NCBI GenBank assembly: GCA_007121535.1
Contig: SKKK01000488.1
Span: 1 to 41,724, forward strand
Length of the DNA: 41,724 bases
Direction: 5' to 3'
DNA from: Planctomycetaceae bacterium
GTDB taxonomy: Bacteria > Planctomycetota > Planctomycetia > Pirellulales > Pirellulaceae
Below the pieces are notes generated by a model. That model was not told where the DNA came from, ran no database searches, and saw only the letters and a program-made list of their open reading frames with translations. Positions 16,906-25,851 of this stretch are shown in pieces (the first letter of the stretch is position 1; the number at the start of each line of letters is the position of its first letter). Both the position numbers and the translations under genes were made by a program.

Positions 16906-17012
16906 TTCGCGATGCTCGACCGATTAGAGTAAAGTGGTCGGGTCGGCGGTTTTGGCACGTGGTGCTCAGACGATCCTCGGCGCTTGATTCACCGTCAAAG
17001 AGAACGCTGCTT

Positions 17013-17918
17013 GTGAAGATACCAACGATCGCTTGTCTCGTTTGGCTCGCCTTTCCCATCCTGGCGTTTGAAACCAGGGCGACGGATTGGTTCGTGAACA
17101 ATCAGATCGGTGACGACCGGTTCGATGGCCAAGATGCCGAAGTGCGAGGCGCAAACGCCGGGCCGTTCAGGTCGATTTCCCGAGCTTTACGCGCCGCCAC
17201 GCAAGGGGACCAAATCACCTTGGCCGATACGGGCCAGCCTTACCGCGAGAGCATCACGTTGCAGGGCGCGGCGCACAGCGGTTTATCCTACCAGGATTTC
17301 CGAATCACTGGCAACGGAGCCGTCCTGGACGGAACGGCTCCGATCCCGCGAGATGCCTGGGAACCGCTCGGGGACGGCATCTGGCGCTTTTCACCGAGAC
17401 GCATGAGCTACCAATTGCTGTACCTGGATGACGAACCGGCTGAACGGGTGGTCGTCGCGCGAGGCGAGCTGGCTTTGCCGGATCTGCAACCGCTGCAATG
17501 GTGCTTGTTCGAGCGGCAGATTTACTTCCGTGCGGAAGAGGACAAGGCGCCCGGAGATTACTCGTTGAGTCTCACCGCGTTGCCGGTCGGCATCACGTTG
17601 GTGGACGTGAATCGCGTCACGATCAGCGAGTTGACCGTGCAAGGTTTTCAATTGGATGGAATCAACGCTCACGACAATGTGTTCGGGGCCACATTGCGGC
17701 GCTTGGTGCTTCAGGGCAATGCGCGCAGCGGGATTTCCGTCGGGGGCGCTTCTCGAGTGATAATCCAGCGAAGTCTGATCGCCGACAACGGCGCCGCCCA
17801 GCTTCGCACCGAAGACCATTGCGTGGTCCAGGTCAGCGGTTGCCGCATCCTGGATCATTCAGCACCCGCGATCGTGAGACAAGGTGGCAGGATCATCGGG
17901 GACGACCTGGATGATTGA
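17013..17918 (+). CDS. Secreted right-handed beta-helix protein
   Basis: 301 residues from a GTG at 17013. This start gives a signal peptide (KIPTIACLVWLAFPILAFETRA); the open frame continues upstream into the previous gene without another sensible start. After DWFVNNQIGDDRFDG comes a typical planctomycete parallel beta-helix opening (GPFRSISRALRAATQGDQITLADTG...YRESITL). It is followed by repeated beta-strand rungs with G-x-N turns (GINAHDNVFGATLRRLVLQGN, SGISVGGASRVIIQRSLIADN). The family includes polysaccharide lyases and surface proteins; no catalytic motif is evident. It starts 107 nt after the diheme gene on the same strand and could be co-transcribed. Confidence 0.75.
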   Translation: MKIPTIACLVWLAFPILAFETRATDWFVNNQIGDDRFDGQDAEVRGANAGPFRSISRALRAATQGDQITLADTGQPYRESITLQGAAHSGLSYQDFRITGNGAVLDGTAPIPRDAWEPLGDGIWRFSPRRMSYQLLYLDDEPAERVVVARGELALPDLQPLQWCLFERQIYFRAEEDKAPGDYSLSLTALPVGITLVDVNRVTISELTVQGFQLDGINAHDNVFGATLRRLVLQGNARSGISVGGASRVIIQRSLIADNGAAQLRTEDHCVVQVSGCRILDHSAPAIVRQGGRIIGDDLDD

Positions 17919-18079
17919 GGGTGCCGGCGCGAAAGGTGCTGCCCATCGATTTGATCGGCGCCACCCATCTGATTGCATCTAATTGATCGAAAGCAAACAC
18001 GGTAGATGGATGGCACCTTTTACATTGCACTGAAAGGCTGCAACATTCACCTCGTGTCACGTTATTGTTGACCTCGTCC

Positions 18080-19894
18080 TCAGTCTTCCGCTGCGCGGAC
18101 TCCGATGGCCGCGCCGCCTCGGCGTTCGTCGGCGACTCCCAGATAGATGCCACTTTGCGGGTCGACCCAGATGGAATGCGCCGAGCCTTGCTGGCGTGCG
18201 ATGCGAACGGAGTGCCCCTTCTCTTCCAGACCGGCGATGGCGTCACCATAGACGGCATCTTGGCCACGTTCCAGATCGAATCGATCGGGGAACCAGGCAT
18301 GGTGCTGTCGCGGCGCGGCAACCGCGGTGGGCAGGTCCATCTGGAATTCGACGACATTCAGCACGATTTGCAATACCGTGCTGATGATCGTCCGCCCTCC
18401 GGGACTGCCGGTGATCAGGAGGACGCGATCATCGCGTCTGACAATCATGGGGGTCATCGAGCTGAGCATGCGTTTTCGGGGCGCGATCACGTTCGGCGGC
18501 GTGCCGATTCGGCCGTGCTGATCCGTGCGGCCCGGCACCCAGTTGAAGTCACCCATCTCGTTGTTCAGGACGAACCCCGCACCTCGGACGACGATTCGCG
18601 ATCCCCAACTGGCTTCCAGCGTGTACGTGTTGGCTACCGCCAGGCCATCGGCGTCGATGACGGAGAAATGGGTTGTTTCGGGCGATTCATCCGCCATTTC
18701 AAACGCTTCGGCCAATTCCAGGCTGGGCGTCGCGCGGTCCATGGGGATCGAAGCCGCCATTTCGCGGGCATACTGTTTATCGGTCAGGTGCGCGGGGATC
18801 GTCACGAAGTCGGGGTCGCCCAGATGTAACGCTCGATCGCGGAACACCCGTCGCTGTGCTTCGGCGATCAGATGCAAGTTGCGAACAGAGAAGCGGGATC
18901 GACGGCCCAGATCAAAGGTTTCCAGGATATTCAACGCTTGGACCACCGCGATGCCGCCCGAGCTGGGCGGTGGGGGGCCGAGGATCTCGTATTGGCGATA
19001 CTGACCTCGGATGACGTCCCGCAATCTGGCTTCGTAGCTGGCCAAATCCGCTCGGGTGATCAGGCCTTCGCCGCGAATCATTTCGGCTTCGATCAATTCG
19101 GCCGTCAGACCGCCGTAGAACGCGCCGGGACCGCCGTCAGCCAGACGTTGGAGTGTCTCCGCCAAATCGGGCTGAACCAACCGCTGGCCTTCCGCCCAGC
19201 GATGTCCGTCCGGCGGCGCGAAGACGCGTCGCAATTCCGCAAATCGCTGGTCCGACTGCGTTTCCTTACTTGCCAGCACTCGATTGATCGACGCCGCCAA
19301 GTGGTGATCGACGATGAATCCATGCCGAGCCAATTGCTCGGCGGGCTGAACCAGGCGGGCCCAGGAGAGTCGCCCGTACTGGGCATGGGCGAGGGCCAGT
19401 CCACGGACCGTGCCCGGAACGCCGACGGCACGATGCGTCCGCGTGCTCTCGTCCGGAGCGTACATATCGACAGTCGCTGCGGCGGGCGCCGTTTCGCGAT
19501 AGTCGACGCAGATCGGCGGTCGCCCATCCGGCGGACACACCAGCATGAAGCCGCCACCGCCCACATTTCCCGCTTCGGGCCACGTAACTGCCAGAGCCAA
19601 AGCGACCGCGACGGCGGCGTCGACCGCATTGCCACCGTCGCGGAGCACATCAGCGCCCACCTGGCCGGCCGGAGCGCTGGCCGAAACCACCATCCCCGCA
19701 TCGGCACGAACCACGTGACCAAGCGTTCGGGCTTGGCTCTTGGTAACCATCCCCACAAGCAGCATGCAGCCCAAGGCGACGATGGCGATTGTCCGGGGCA
19801 AGGTACCGATCGATCCTCGCCACAACGGGAAGGCTCGATGGCCATGACGTCGTCCGGACAAACAGGTCAGATCGGTGGCTGTCGACTGTCGCAT
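18080..19894 (-). CDS. ggt: Gamma-glutamyltranspeptidase
   Basis: 604 residues, the usual GGT proenzyme length. An N-terminal membrane/signal segment lies at about 34-54. The large-subunit part includes GNAVDAAVAVALALAVTWPEAGNVGGGGFML and the small subunit starts at the predicted catalytic Thr407 (ETTHFSVID). Substrate-binding residues follow (NNEMGDF, LSSMTPMIV, GSPGGRTIISTVLQ). The enzyme cleaves itself before Thr407 and then hydrolyses or transfers the gamma-glutamyl group of glutathione and related peptides in the periplasm. It lies 84 bp downstream of a RidA-family gene on the same strand, probably one operon. Confidence 0.93.
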   Translation of the reverse strand: MRQSTATDLTCLSGRRHGHRAFPLWRGSIGTLPRTIAIVALGCMLLVGMVTKSQARTLGHVVRADAGMVVSASAPAGQVGADVLRDGGNAVDAAVAVALALAVTWPEAGNVGGGGFMLVCPPDGRPPICVDYRETAPAAATVDMYAPDESTRTHRAVGVPGTVRGLALAHAQYGRLSWARLVQPAEQLARHGFIVDHHLAASINRVLASKETQSDQRFAELRRVFAPPDGHRWAEGQRLVQPDLAETLQRLADGGPGAFYGGLTAELIEAEMIRGEGLITRADLASYEARLRDVIRGQYRQYEILGPPPPSSGGIAVVQALNILETFDLGRRSRFSVRNLHLIAEAQRRVFRDRALHLGDPDFVTIPAHLTDKQYAREMAASIPMDRATPSLELAEAFEMADESPETTHFSVIDADGLAVANTYTLEASWGSRIVVRGAGFVLNNEMGDFNWVPGRTDQHGRIGTPPNVIAPRKRMLSSMTPMIVRRDDRVLLITGSPGGRTIISTVLQIVLNVVEFQMDLPTAVAAPRQHHAWFPDRFDLERGQDAVYGDAIAGLEEKGHSVRIARQQGSAHSIWVDPQSGIYLGVADERRGGAAIGVRAAED

Positions 19895-19978
19895 GGTGGA
19901 ACCTTTCTTTCAATCGACCGGTTTGCGCCCTGCGGGAGGCTGTCGAAAGCGTGAACCGGTTGCCGTCGGCTTGTGAGT

Positions 19979-20446
19979 TCAGTTGTGTTCGATTTCGAAA
20001 ACCGCTTCGACCTCGACCGCCATATTGCCCGGCAAGACCAGCGCGCCGACGGCACTTCGCGCTCCGACGCCTCGTTCGGCGCCGAACAATTCGGCAAACA
20101 ATTCGCTGAATCCATTGATCACGGCGGATTGCTCGGCGAAATCAGCGGTACAGTTGACGAACCCCAAGGTCTTGACCAATTGTCGAACGCGATCCAGGCT
20201 GCCGAGGCTTTCGCGCAAAGTTGACAGGACCGCCAAACCGACTTGACGCGCCGCGTCGTAACCGGCTTGACGATCCAAGCTCTCTCCGACCCTTCCGGTG
20301 ATCAGCGATCCGTCGGGTAATAGGGGGCCATGTCCGGAAACGTAAGCCCAACCCTCGGTGATCAGGATCGGTTTGTACAACCCGGCCGGTTGGGGAGCCG
20401 GTGGCAGTTGCCAACCCAAGGTTTCCAACTTCGCTTCGATGCCCAT
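19979..20446 (-). CDS. RidA family (YjgF/YER057c/UK114) protein
   Basis: 155 residues from the ATG at 20446; the open frame extends to 20629 but that part reads through the GTGCCACCCATC repeats and is not protein-like. It has the larger RidA-subfamily pattern: GWAYVSGHGPLLPDG, GYDAARQVGLAVLSTLRESLGSLDRV, FGAERGVGARSAVGALVLPGNMAVEVEAVFEI. Classic RidA deaminates reactive enamine/imine intermediates through an Arg in the C-terminal R-x-A-V-G stretch; here GARSAVGA keeps an Arg. It is the first gene of a likely operon with ggt. Substrate not known. Confidence 0.88.
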   Translation of the reverse strand: MGIEAKLETLGWQLPPAPQPAGLYKPILITEGWAYVSGHGPLLPDGSLITGRVGESLDRQAGYDAARQVGLAVLSTLRESLGSLDRVRQLVKTLGFVNCTADFAEQSAVINGFSELFAELFGAERGVGARSAVGALVLPGNMAVEVEAVFEIEHN

Positions 20447-20979
20447 CGCTTTGCTTCCTGATGCGGTGGCTTGACGCCGCTTTGGTTGTGCCTTTTTTTC
20501 CCCTCCGCTGCTTCCAACAGCGATCCTGCAAAATTCAAAGCTGACGCAAGACGAACGTATTGTCAAGCCACCGCACGAGGACTGCGATAGGTGCCACCCA
20601 TCTATTGGACTGCGATAGGTGCCACCCATCTATTGAGGATTGCGATATGTGCCACCCAACGATTAGCCGACGATGGATGCCCCCCATAGAGCTGCACACT
20701 TGTTAGGGCGAGCTGACGGCCCTGATCGACAACCACATGTGGGTCAAGCAAAGTAGCCTCCATTAGGTTGTTTATGCGTCTCGTTATCCATCAGGGTAAC
20801 AAAACGTGGGTGGCACCTATCGAAGTGCCGATGAAGGCCGACTCGGCATGGTCCGGACAAAGGAGCGTCAAGCGAATGGCCTTCCGAAGCAGATGCGCCC
20901 AACATTTCTGGGAACGGCTGAAATGACGATAGACAGCCGCATCATCGCTGACCACAACATGGACTACGGCCGAGTCCGT
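20447..20979. other. Spacer with short dispersed repeats
   Basis: 533 bp between ridA and the DUF1559 gene. It holds the tandem GTGCCACCCATC array (20578-20670) and an inverted copy (GGGTGGCACCTATCGA at about 20808-20823), which could pair across about 140-200 bp. No ORF with family support, RNA gene or terminator was recognised. Confidence 0.6.
20578..20670. repeat. 28-30-bp tandem repeat with GTGCCACCCATC core
   Basis: Two near-identical units (TGCGATAGGTGCCACCCATC at 20583 and 20611) and a third diverged unit at 20641 (TGCGATATGTGCCACCCAAC). Related words occur at 17967 (GCGCCACCCATCTGATTG), inverted at about 18004 (GATGGATGGCACC) and inverted at 20808. This looks like a small REP-like dispersed repeat. 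It is not CRISPR: the units are contiguous, with no unique spacers. Confidence 0.8.
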
Positions 20980-22011
20980 CTAGAATTCACCGATCACTTC
21001 GTTGCCGGCGCGTGTGCCCAGCGCTCGCCACGTGCTCCGCCGGATGTTGTCACTCACCGAACGGACAGAACCGTCCATCATCAGCACATTGACGATTCCG
21101 GAATGGTAGCTTCGCGACGTGATGATGCCGTAGGTAACGTCCGTGGCGTTTCGGCCCTCGCGACTGCTGCTAACATTGATGTCGTATTCTCTGCCATCAA
21201 CAACGTGCGGCACCACCGTATTGGGAACGAACGTCGTCGTAAATCCCGTATGAATCGAGCGTCCGCAAACCCACTCGCTGTGCCCGTTGGTGGGCGACCA
21301 CGCGCCGCCTGTGTATTGACCGGACACTTCTTCGGGCGTCTCCGGCGGTACGGTGGGCACGTCGGTCGCGTCGTGATAACGTGGCGTGAATGCCTTGACC
21401 TCCGCCATCGCCATGGTGTTGCTCAAGCCATCGACGAAAGACGCTGGAGTCAATCGGCTGTTGGGAGCAAACGCGGCGCCACCATCCTGCCCGTTCACCG
21501 GGTTGAAGATCTGGTACAGTCCGACGCTCAGCGTGTAACTCAACGGGTAATGGTACGGAACCCCTTCCGAGTTGACTCGAGGTCGGTCGCCGATGTCGCT
21601 GGGGCACATAAAGGTCGGAACTCGCAACGCCGCAACACCGTGAGGCGGAGAATTGCTGGTGTTGTCGGGGTGGTGATAGCCGACCGAGTAATTGATCAAG
21701 CTTTGGACCGAGGATTGCTCGATGAACGGTAACAATAGCGCCTGTCCGGACCACGGCTGATTCGTCGAGCCGCCGAAAACAATCGAGGAAGGGGGAAATG
21801 CCCCCACAGTCGACTGGTAATTGTGCAGGGCCAAGCCCAATTGCTTGAGATTGTTTTGACAGCTCATGCGACGCGCGGCTTCTCGAGCCGCCTGGACGGC
21901 CGGTAGCAGCAGAGCCACCAACACACCGATGATCGCGATCACGACCAACAATTCGACCAGGGTAAAGGCGGGGCGGGAAGTTTTTGAGGCGTGTGACGGG
22001 GCACGATACAT
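20980..22011 (-). CDS. DUF1559 prepilin-like protein
   Basis: 343 residues. It has a type IV prepilin/pseudopilin N-terminus: a short basic leader, cleavage before F16 in PAFTLVELLVVIAIIGVLVA with Glu20 at mature position +5, then the planctomycete continuation LLPAVQAAREAARRMSCQNNLKQLGLALHNY. The C-terminus has the H-x9-DG motif (HSGIVNVLMMDGSV). The DUF1559 family is massively expanded in planctomycetes; members are thought to be pseudopilin-like envelope proteins, with no defined role for most. A GGAGGGAG ribosome site precedes the ATG. A 3' relic of another member lies at 37946-38350. Confidence 0.95.
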   Translation of the reverse strand: MYRAPSHASKTSRPAFTLVELLVVIAIIGVLVALLLPAVQAAREAARRMSCQNNLKQLGLALHNYQSTVGAFPPSSIVFGGSTNQPWSGQALLLPFIEQSSVQSLINYSVGYHHPDNTSNSPPHGVAALRVPTFMCPSDIGDRPRVNSEGVPYHYPLSYTLSVGLYQIFNPVNGQDGGAAFAPNSRLTPASFVDGLSNTMAMAEVKAFTPRYHDATDVPTVPPETPEEVSGQYTGGAWSPTNGHSEWVCGRSIHTGFTTTFVPNTVVPHVVDGREYDINVSSSREGRNATDVTYGIITSRSYHSGIVNVLMMDGSVRSVSDNIRRSTWRALGTRAGNEVIGEF

Positions 22012-22195
22012 GGTTAGGTTCTCCCTCCGAGTGTCTCGGCATCGCGAAAAAGTGGGGTTAAGGTCTCAATCGTGGAGGCAGTCATCCGTGCAACCGCTTC
22101 CGATAATGAGAAGCATTCTCAATCTCATCAAGATAGACCGGCCGGCGGGTCATGTCAATGGGGCGAGCCAAAAAAATGCCGAAAAATCGATAAGG

Positions 22196-23722
22196 CTAAC
22201 GCGTCCGCCAGGCCAGTTCCGACCAGACAGGAGCCATGACCTGTAACAGCCGCAAGTAACGAGCGTATTTTTGCCGGTACAGGTCTGCCCACTTCAGGTT
22301 GGGCTGACAGACGCGTTCGATGCGGACCATCGCTTGGCATGCCGCTTCCAGGTCGTCGAAACATCCTGCGGCGACGCTTGCGGCGATCGCGGCTCCCAAC
22401 GCCCCCAGCTCGTTGCCCGCCGGGACCTCGATGGGCACTTGCAAAATATCCGCGAAAATCTGCAGCCAAACTTCGCTGCGGGCGGCACCGCCCGAAAGCC
22501 GAATCCGACTGGGCGGCGAACGGAACGCCAGCAGACGGTCCAGGTGCCAGTGATGCGAAAACACAATTCCCTCGTAAATCGCCCGCAACACGTGTTCACG
22601 CGACTGCCAAGCGTCGAGTCCGAAAAAGGCTCCTTTTCCATCCAGGCTGACATTGGACCCGTGCAGAAACGGAAGGAAGATGGTTCCCGATTCATCGGGT
22701 TCGGTTTGGGACACCAGATGGTTGCACCATTCGTAAATGGATTCCCCTTTGGATTCCGCCTGCTGACGCTCGGCTTGGAAGAATTCGGTCACAAACCATT
22801 CCAGGTTACTGGCCGAAGTCGCGCTGCCTTCGAGCATCAAGAAATAGCCATCGATGGCGTAGCGGGTGGTCATGAAAACGTTGGGGTGAACCACCGGTCG
22901 TCGGGAAATGTATTGGTTGTTCCCCCAAGTGCCGGCGATCATGCACAGCAGGCTCTCGTCGACCAATCCCGAGGCCAGACCGCACGCGTCGATATCGAAC
23001 AGACCACCGGCGACCGGGGTACCCACGGCCAAACCCGTGGCCTCGGCGGCTGCCTTCGTTACGGTCCCGCAGATTTCTTCCGAGCGGCACAGAGGCGGCA
23101 ATAAATGCTGTAACTCCGCAATGCCGAAGGCTTGGAGGACTTCAGGATCGTATTGGCCCGTGCCAACGTTCATCAGGCTGGTCCCGGACTGGTTGGTCAC
23201 TTCGGCGGACAATCGCCCGGTCAATCGCAGGCGGATAAAGTCGGTGACGGTTAGGTTCGCAACCGCTTTCCGCAACGAATCCGCTTCATGGTCGCGCATC
23301 CACGCCAACAAAGCGTTGGGCTGCGCTGGCCAGATGGCTTGCATGGTCTTGGGCCGAACGGCAACATCCACGCCATCAGCCAGCCAGCGATCGATATATT
23401 CGCGTGCCCGCGTGTCGGCGCCGCGAATCGCCGGTCGAACAGGTCGAAAATCTTGATCCACCAAGTACAGTCCATTGCCGTGCCCCGTACAAGCAACCCC
23501 CAGGATATCCTTCCCCGTAACGCCCGCTTGCTGCATCGCTTGGCGTATGGCTTCCACTGTCAGTCCCCAAAGGATATTCATGTCCACTTCACTGTAGCCA
23601 GATTGCGGCGAACTGAGCGGGATCTTCTTGCCCGCGACGGCAACGTCCGTTCCATCCGTCGTGAAAACGGCCGCTTTGACGACCGTGCTGCCGTTGTCAA
23701 TCCCCAAAAGATATTGAGACAT
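22196..23722 (-). CDS. FGGY-family sugar kinase, L-xylulokinase (LyxK)-like
   Basis: 508 residues, typical FGGY length. The first ATPase lobe begins YLLGIDNGSTVVKAAVF (phosphate-1 loop). The second lobe has GTPVAGGLFDIDA, EGSATSASNLEWF, IFLPFLHGSN, AIYEGIVFSHHWHLDRLL and the adenosine loop RLSGGAARSEVWLQIFAD. These segments resemble E. coli LyxK as I recall it, closer than XylB or GlpK, so L-xylulose or a similar ketopentose is the likely substrate (inference). A strong ribosome site (AGGAGGGA) precedes the ATG. No transporter, isomerase or regulator is adjacent, so the pathway cannot be read from context. Confidence 0.85.
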   Translation of the reverse strand: MSQYLLGIDNGSTVVKAAVFTTDGTDVAVAGKKIPLSSPQSGYSEVDMNILWGLTVEAIRQAMQQAGVTGKDILGVACTGHGNGLYLVDQDFRPVRPAIRGADTRAREYIDRWLADGVDVAVRPKTMQAIWPAQPNALLAWMRDHEADSLRKAVANLTVTDFIRLRLTGRLSAEVTNQSGTSLMNVGTGQYDPEVLQAFGIAELQHLLPPLCRSEEICGTVTKAAAEATGLAVGTPVAGGLFDIDACGLASGLVDESLLCMIAGTWGNNQYISRRPVVHPNVFMTTRYAIDGYFLMLEGSATSASNLEWFVTEFFQAERQQAESKGESIYEWCNHLVSQTEPDESGTIFLPFLHGSNVSLDGKGAFFGLDAWQSREHVLRAIYEGIVFSHHWHLDRLLAFRSPPSRIRLSGGAARSEVWLQIFADILQVPIEVPAGNELGALGAAIAASVAAGCFDDLEAACQAMVRIERVCQPNLKWADLYRQKYARYLRLLQVMAPVWSELAWRTR

Positions 23723-23928
23723 CTCGCTCGTTCCCTCCTAATACCACATCGAATTAAGACCGTTTCCAAAGTCGGACATTCCTCGATTTGCTTTTGCATT
23801 TGTCGAGCGCCGTTGTTAGAATTCTTCGGCTGACTTCCCCCGGGACGCTGGCGGATTGACGATCGAACGTGGTTTCGATGAACTTGTTCACGACAATACC
23901 ACACACGTATTTTCAGGAAAGTGACGCC

Positions 23929-24876
23929 ATGAATCCACCCCTTGCCCAAGACATTATGGTCACCAAGTTGGTAACAATGCTACCCGACACCGAAGTTGCC
24001 GAGGCGATTCGTCTGTTGGTCAAGCACGGCATCAGCGGCGCCCCTGTCACCGACCGAGACGGCAACTACCTGGGCGTATTTTCCGAAAAGTGCTGTATGA
24101 AGCTGTTCGATGCGATCGCTCGATGTGCTCGACAGCAACAGGTGGCTTTACCCACTCTGCCGGATGCTCGGCAAATCATGTCGACCAAGCTGGTGACGCT
24201 CAGGCCCGACACGGACGTGGTCCAGGCGATCGGTGATTTGCTGAATCACCGCATCTCGGGCGCTCCGGTGGTCGATGCCGACGGGCGGTTCCTGGGCGTC
24301 TTTTCCGAGAAGACCAGCATGAGCGTGCTGGTGCAAGCGGCGTATGAGCAACTGCCATCGCCCAAAGTCGTAGCGTTCATGGATACGGACCTGGATCGGA
24401 CGATTCTGGAAGACGTCAGTTTTCTGGATTGTGCCAAAAGATTCCGCGAGACACCGTACCGACGTCTGCCGGTGTTGCGAGATGGTACGTTGGTCGGATT
24501 GATCAGCCGCCGTGATGTGTTGCGGAATGCCGACAATCTGGCCTCGATGATTACCGAGGGCAGGGTCGCCTTGAAGGCGATGGAAGACCATCTTCCTTCG
24601 GACCCGACTTCCGCTCCCGTCGGCTTCGACCGCGTGCGGCATTTTTTGGATGTCGAAGCGGAAACGATCACCGAGGATCGGGATCTGTTGGCCATCGCGA
24701 AGGATTTCCTCCATACTCCGTACCGGCGGTTTCCCGTGCTTCGTGACGGCAAGCTGGTCGGCCAGGTCAGTCGTCGCGACGTGCTGTCGGCCACCCACAG
24801 CTTGATGAAGATCACTCCGCCCCGCGAACCATCGACCTTGTACCTGAGCGCACTGAACGCCGCTTTTCATCATTAG
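23929..24876 (+). CDS. Four-CBS-domain protein
   Basis: 315 residues from the ATG at 23929, with AGGAAAG eight bases upstream; an earlier in-frame start at 23869 lacks such a site. It consists only of CBS repeats: about 8-60 (DIMVTKLVTMLPDTEVAEAIRLLVKHGISGAPVTDRDG), 85-135 (IMSTKLVTLRPDTDVVQAI), 148-205 (PYRRLPVLRDGTLVGLISRRDVL) and 225-300 (PYRRFPVLRDGKLVGQVSRRDVL). CBS pairs bind adenosine nucleotides and act as energy sensors. There is no attached enzyme or transporter domain, so its partner is unknown. It is divergent from the sugar kinase. Confidence 0.92.
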   Translation: MNPPLAQDIMVTKLVTMLPDTEVAEAIRLLVKHGISGAPVTDRDGNYLGVFSEKCCMKLFDAIARCARQQQVALPTLPDARQIMSTKLVTLRPDTDVVQAIGDLLNHRISGAPVVDADGRFLGVFSEKTSMSVLVQAAYEQLPSPKVVAFMDTDLDRTILEDVSFLDCAKRFRETPYRRLPVLRDGTLVGLISRRDVLRNADNLASMITEGRVALKAMEDHLPSDPTSAPVGFDRVRHFLDVEAETITEDRDLLAIAKDFLHTPYRRFPVLRDGKLVGQVSRRDVLSATHSLMKITPPREPSTLYLSALNAAFHH

Positions 24877-25037
24877 CGTCTTTGGGTGTTGTGTGATCTT
24901 GGCCAGCTCAATCCCGTCTCGCCTCAAACGGTCGACAGGATACTCGCTTGCGCCCACCGAGGCAATCGGCCACTGGTCCCCCATGCCGAGACGTCACCTA
25001 TCGGCGGGCTGCGAAACAACCGCGCGAACGCGGGCGA

Positions 25038-25241
25038 TCAGCGGGCGGAAAGGGCGCGAGTGATCTTGATCTCAGGAGAAAACCGGAACGCCCCGGGGGC
25101 GGCGAACAGGGTCACCCCGTCCCGCTCCAATATCGCTTCCGAATGGTCGATCTCATGACCACTTCCGCTGACCGTCACAACGGTGAATGGCCGGAATGGC
25201 GTCTCGCACTCTAATACCACAAGAGAACGTTCAGCAATCAC
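25038..25241 (-). CDS. Small conserved hypothetical protein
   Basis: 67 residues from a GTG at 25241. The pattern ETPFRPFTVVTVSGSGHEIDHSEAILERDGVTLF resembles a group of short planctomycete proteins I recall with 'PF.PF.V...DG....HP....' and a small beta-rich fold. The function of that group is not known to me. It is convergent with the CBS gene. The short length and GTG start keep the call tentative. Confidence 0.45.
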   Translation of the reverse strand: MIAERSLVVLECETPFRPFTVVTVSGSGHEIDHSEAILERDGVTLFAAPGAFRFSPEIKITRALSAR

Positions 25242-25609
25242 TTCGACGGCAGAACGACGGCGGCAACCGGGCCGCCGCTAAAATGCATTGACTTCGAGAC
25301 GGACGTCATCGGTGGCTCCGGTTCACCGCTTTGTTCGCCCCTTCGATAATTCAACGTCGAGCGACCAATCGTCGGAGTGCGCGGTTTACGGATTCGGAAT
25401 CCGGAAAGTTTGCGTATGCCCTCTCTTCCGCTCTTGTGGCGCTGCGGTGAACTATTCATTTGGCCTGCGCGCCGGGTGGCGTTATTCTACGGGTCGCGTG
25501 CCGGATATCGCGCGAGCGCCCGGGGTGAATTAGATCAGTTAACGGGTGTGGCGTCAAGGACTTGCGGCGAAAGATCTTTGGCTGGGGGGGGCGCGATATT
25601 CGGGCGGCG
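25242..25609. other. Spacer without recognised genes
   Basis: 368 bp between the small hypothetical gene and the nested MITE. Short frames exist on both strands but none has a family, good start or hydrophobic pattern. No terminator or RNA gene was seen. Confidence 0.5.
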
Positions 25610-25851
25610 TAAGCACCCGGCAAGGAGTTTCTTGTCAATTAAGGTAGCCTTGCATTGGGGCCGCAACGGGCTCGGGAGTCGTTTTCGGGCAACGATTCAC
25701 CACAAGGAAAGCAGGTTCTCCGAAAACGACTCCCGCCCCCTTTCGCCCGATTCCACTAAGTGGCGGTAACAAAACCGCCTGACGGCTCGGAGAGCCATCC
25801 TACATGGGCGGTTTTGTTACCGCCTCTAAAAAATATCTGGCCGGGTGCTTA
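25610..25851. mobile_element. Family-2 MITE-like element, copy 3, carrying a nested insertion
   Basis: Perfect 12-bp inverted ends TAAGCACCCGGC (25610-25621) and GCCGGGTGCTTA (25840-25851). The order inside equals copy 2: TTTCTTGTCAATTAAGGTAGCC, then the hairpin with GGGAGTCGTTTTCGGG. After CCCGATTCCA it is interrupted by a hairpin element (25762-25824), absent from copy 2, before AAAAAATATCTGGCCGGG resumes. So it is a 242-bp version of the 171-bp element. No ORF. Confidence 0.85.
25762..25824. repeat. GGCGGTAACAAAACCGCC hairpin element nested in the MITE
   Basis: 18-bp perfect inverted arms, GGCGGTAACAAAACCGCC at 25762-25779 and its complement at 25807-25824, flank a loop with GGCTCGGAGAGCC. 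A related element lies at 38983-39074. Its absence from MITE copy 2 shows that it inserted, or was swapped in, after the MITE formed. Confidence 0.8.

Noticed and set aside
20578-20670. Possible CRISPR array
   Set aside because: The units of 28-30 bp are contiguous, with no unique spacers, and there are no cas genes.
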